A stretch of DNA of 13,712 nt from assembly GCA_945837185.1 (NCBI GenBank), contig CAMAMZ010000048.1, positions 1 through 13,712 of the forward strand, read 5' to 3'. This DNA is from an uncultured Bacteroidales bacterium. GTDB lineage: Bacteria; Bacteroidota; Bacteroidia; Bacteroidales; Bacteroidaceae. The notes under the pieces are model-generated. The model had not been told where the DNA came from. It saw only the letters and a list, made by a program, of their open reading frames with translations, and did no database searches. This document shows, one piece after another, positions 13,659-13,712 of this stretch. Position numbers and translations under genes: made by a program. Each line of letters starts with the position of its first letter. Position 1 is the first letter of the stretch.

Positions 13659-13712
13659 GGAGAGGTGCTCGAGTGGCTGAAGAGGCACGCCTGGAAAGCG
13701 TGTAACCGGCAA
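13659..13712 (+). tRNA. tRNA-Ser(GGA), truncated by the window edge
   Basis: The 5' end starts with GGAGAGGTG and a D-arm with GAGTGGCTGAAG, typical of serine tRNAs. The anticodon stem CACGC (13686-13690) pairs with GCGTG (13698-13702) around the loop CTGGAAA, giving anticodon GGA (13693-13695), which reads UCC and UCU. The long variable arm begins at the right edge and the 3' half lies outside the window, so the acceptor stem cannot be verified. Confidence 0.92.

Overview
This window looks like a chromosomal segment of a Bacteroidales bacterium, most likely Prevotella-like. The evidence is the set of protein families (PorQ of the type IX secretion system, DUF1573 proteins, a giant Bacteroidota-type alpha-2-macroglobulin, a short TonB-type transducer), the lack of Shine-Dalgarno sites before most starts, and several Bacteroidota-type promoters with a TAnnTTTG -7 box. 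I see no insertion sequence, phage gene or CRISPR array. Most of the window is ordinary conserved chromosome.

Layout, left to right. Bases 1-150 are two tandem 75-bp units that share an identical 55-bp core. The core holds a palindrome and a Bacteroidota promoter, and unit 2 appears to drive a plus-strand secreted sialidase (223-1578). The sialidase ends tail to tail with, and overlaps by 23 bp, a minus-strand block. Read in its own direction, that block is a very large periplasmic alpha-2-macroglobulin-like protein (9035-3576), a secreted three-domain DUF1573 protein (3495-2425) and ispH (2428-1556). The last two overlap by four bases (ATGA). Upstream of this block, and separated from it by a strong intrinsic terminator (9104-9145), is a second minus-strand unit: porQ (10916-9969) followed by cmk (9858-9169).

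A 108-bp divergent promoter region (10917-11024) separates porQ from a plus-strand run: a TonB-type energy transducer (11025-11723), a trans-polyprenyl diphosphate synthase (11796-12770) and a TatD-family metal-dependent hydrolase (12787-13578). A tRNA-Ser(GGA) gene begins at 13659 and runs off the right edge.

Functionally, IspH makes IPP and DMAPP and the prenyl synthase condenses such units, so two steps of isoprenoid supply lie in the window but on opposite strands. The sialidase, macroglobulin, DUF1573 protein, PorQ and TonB-type protein all act in or beyond the inner membrane. The points most worth a second look are the duplicated palindromic promoter repeat before the sialidase, the apparent loss of the thioester motif in the macroglobulin, the translational coupling of a DUF1573 protein to ispH inside what I recall as a porQ-cmk-ispH neighbourhood, and the thrice-repeated TTTGTAG/CTACAA box around the TonB start. 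I did not find a system I would call wholly new.
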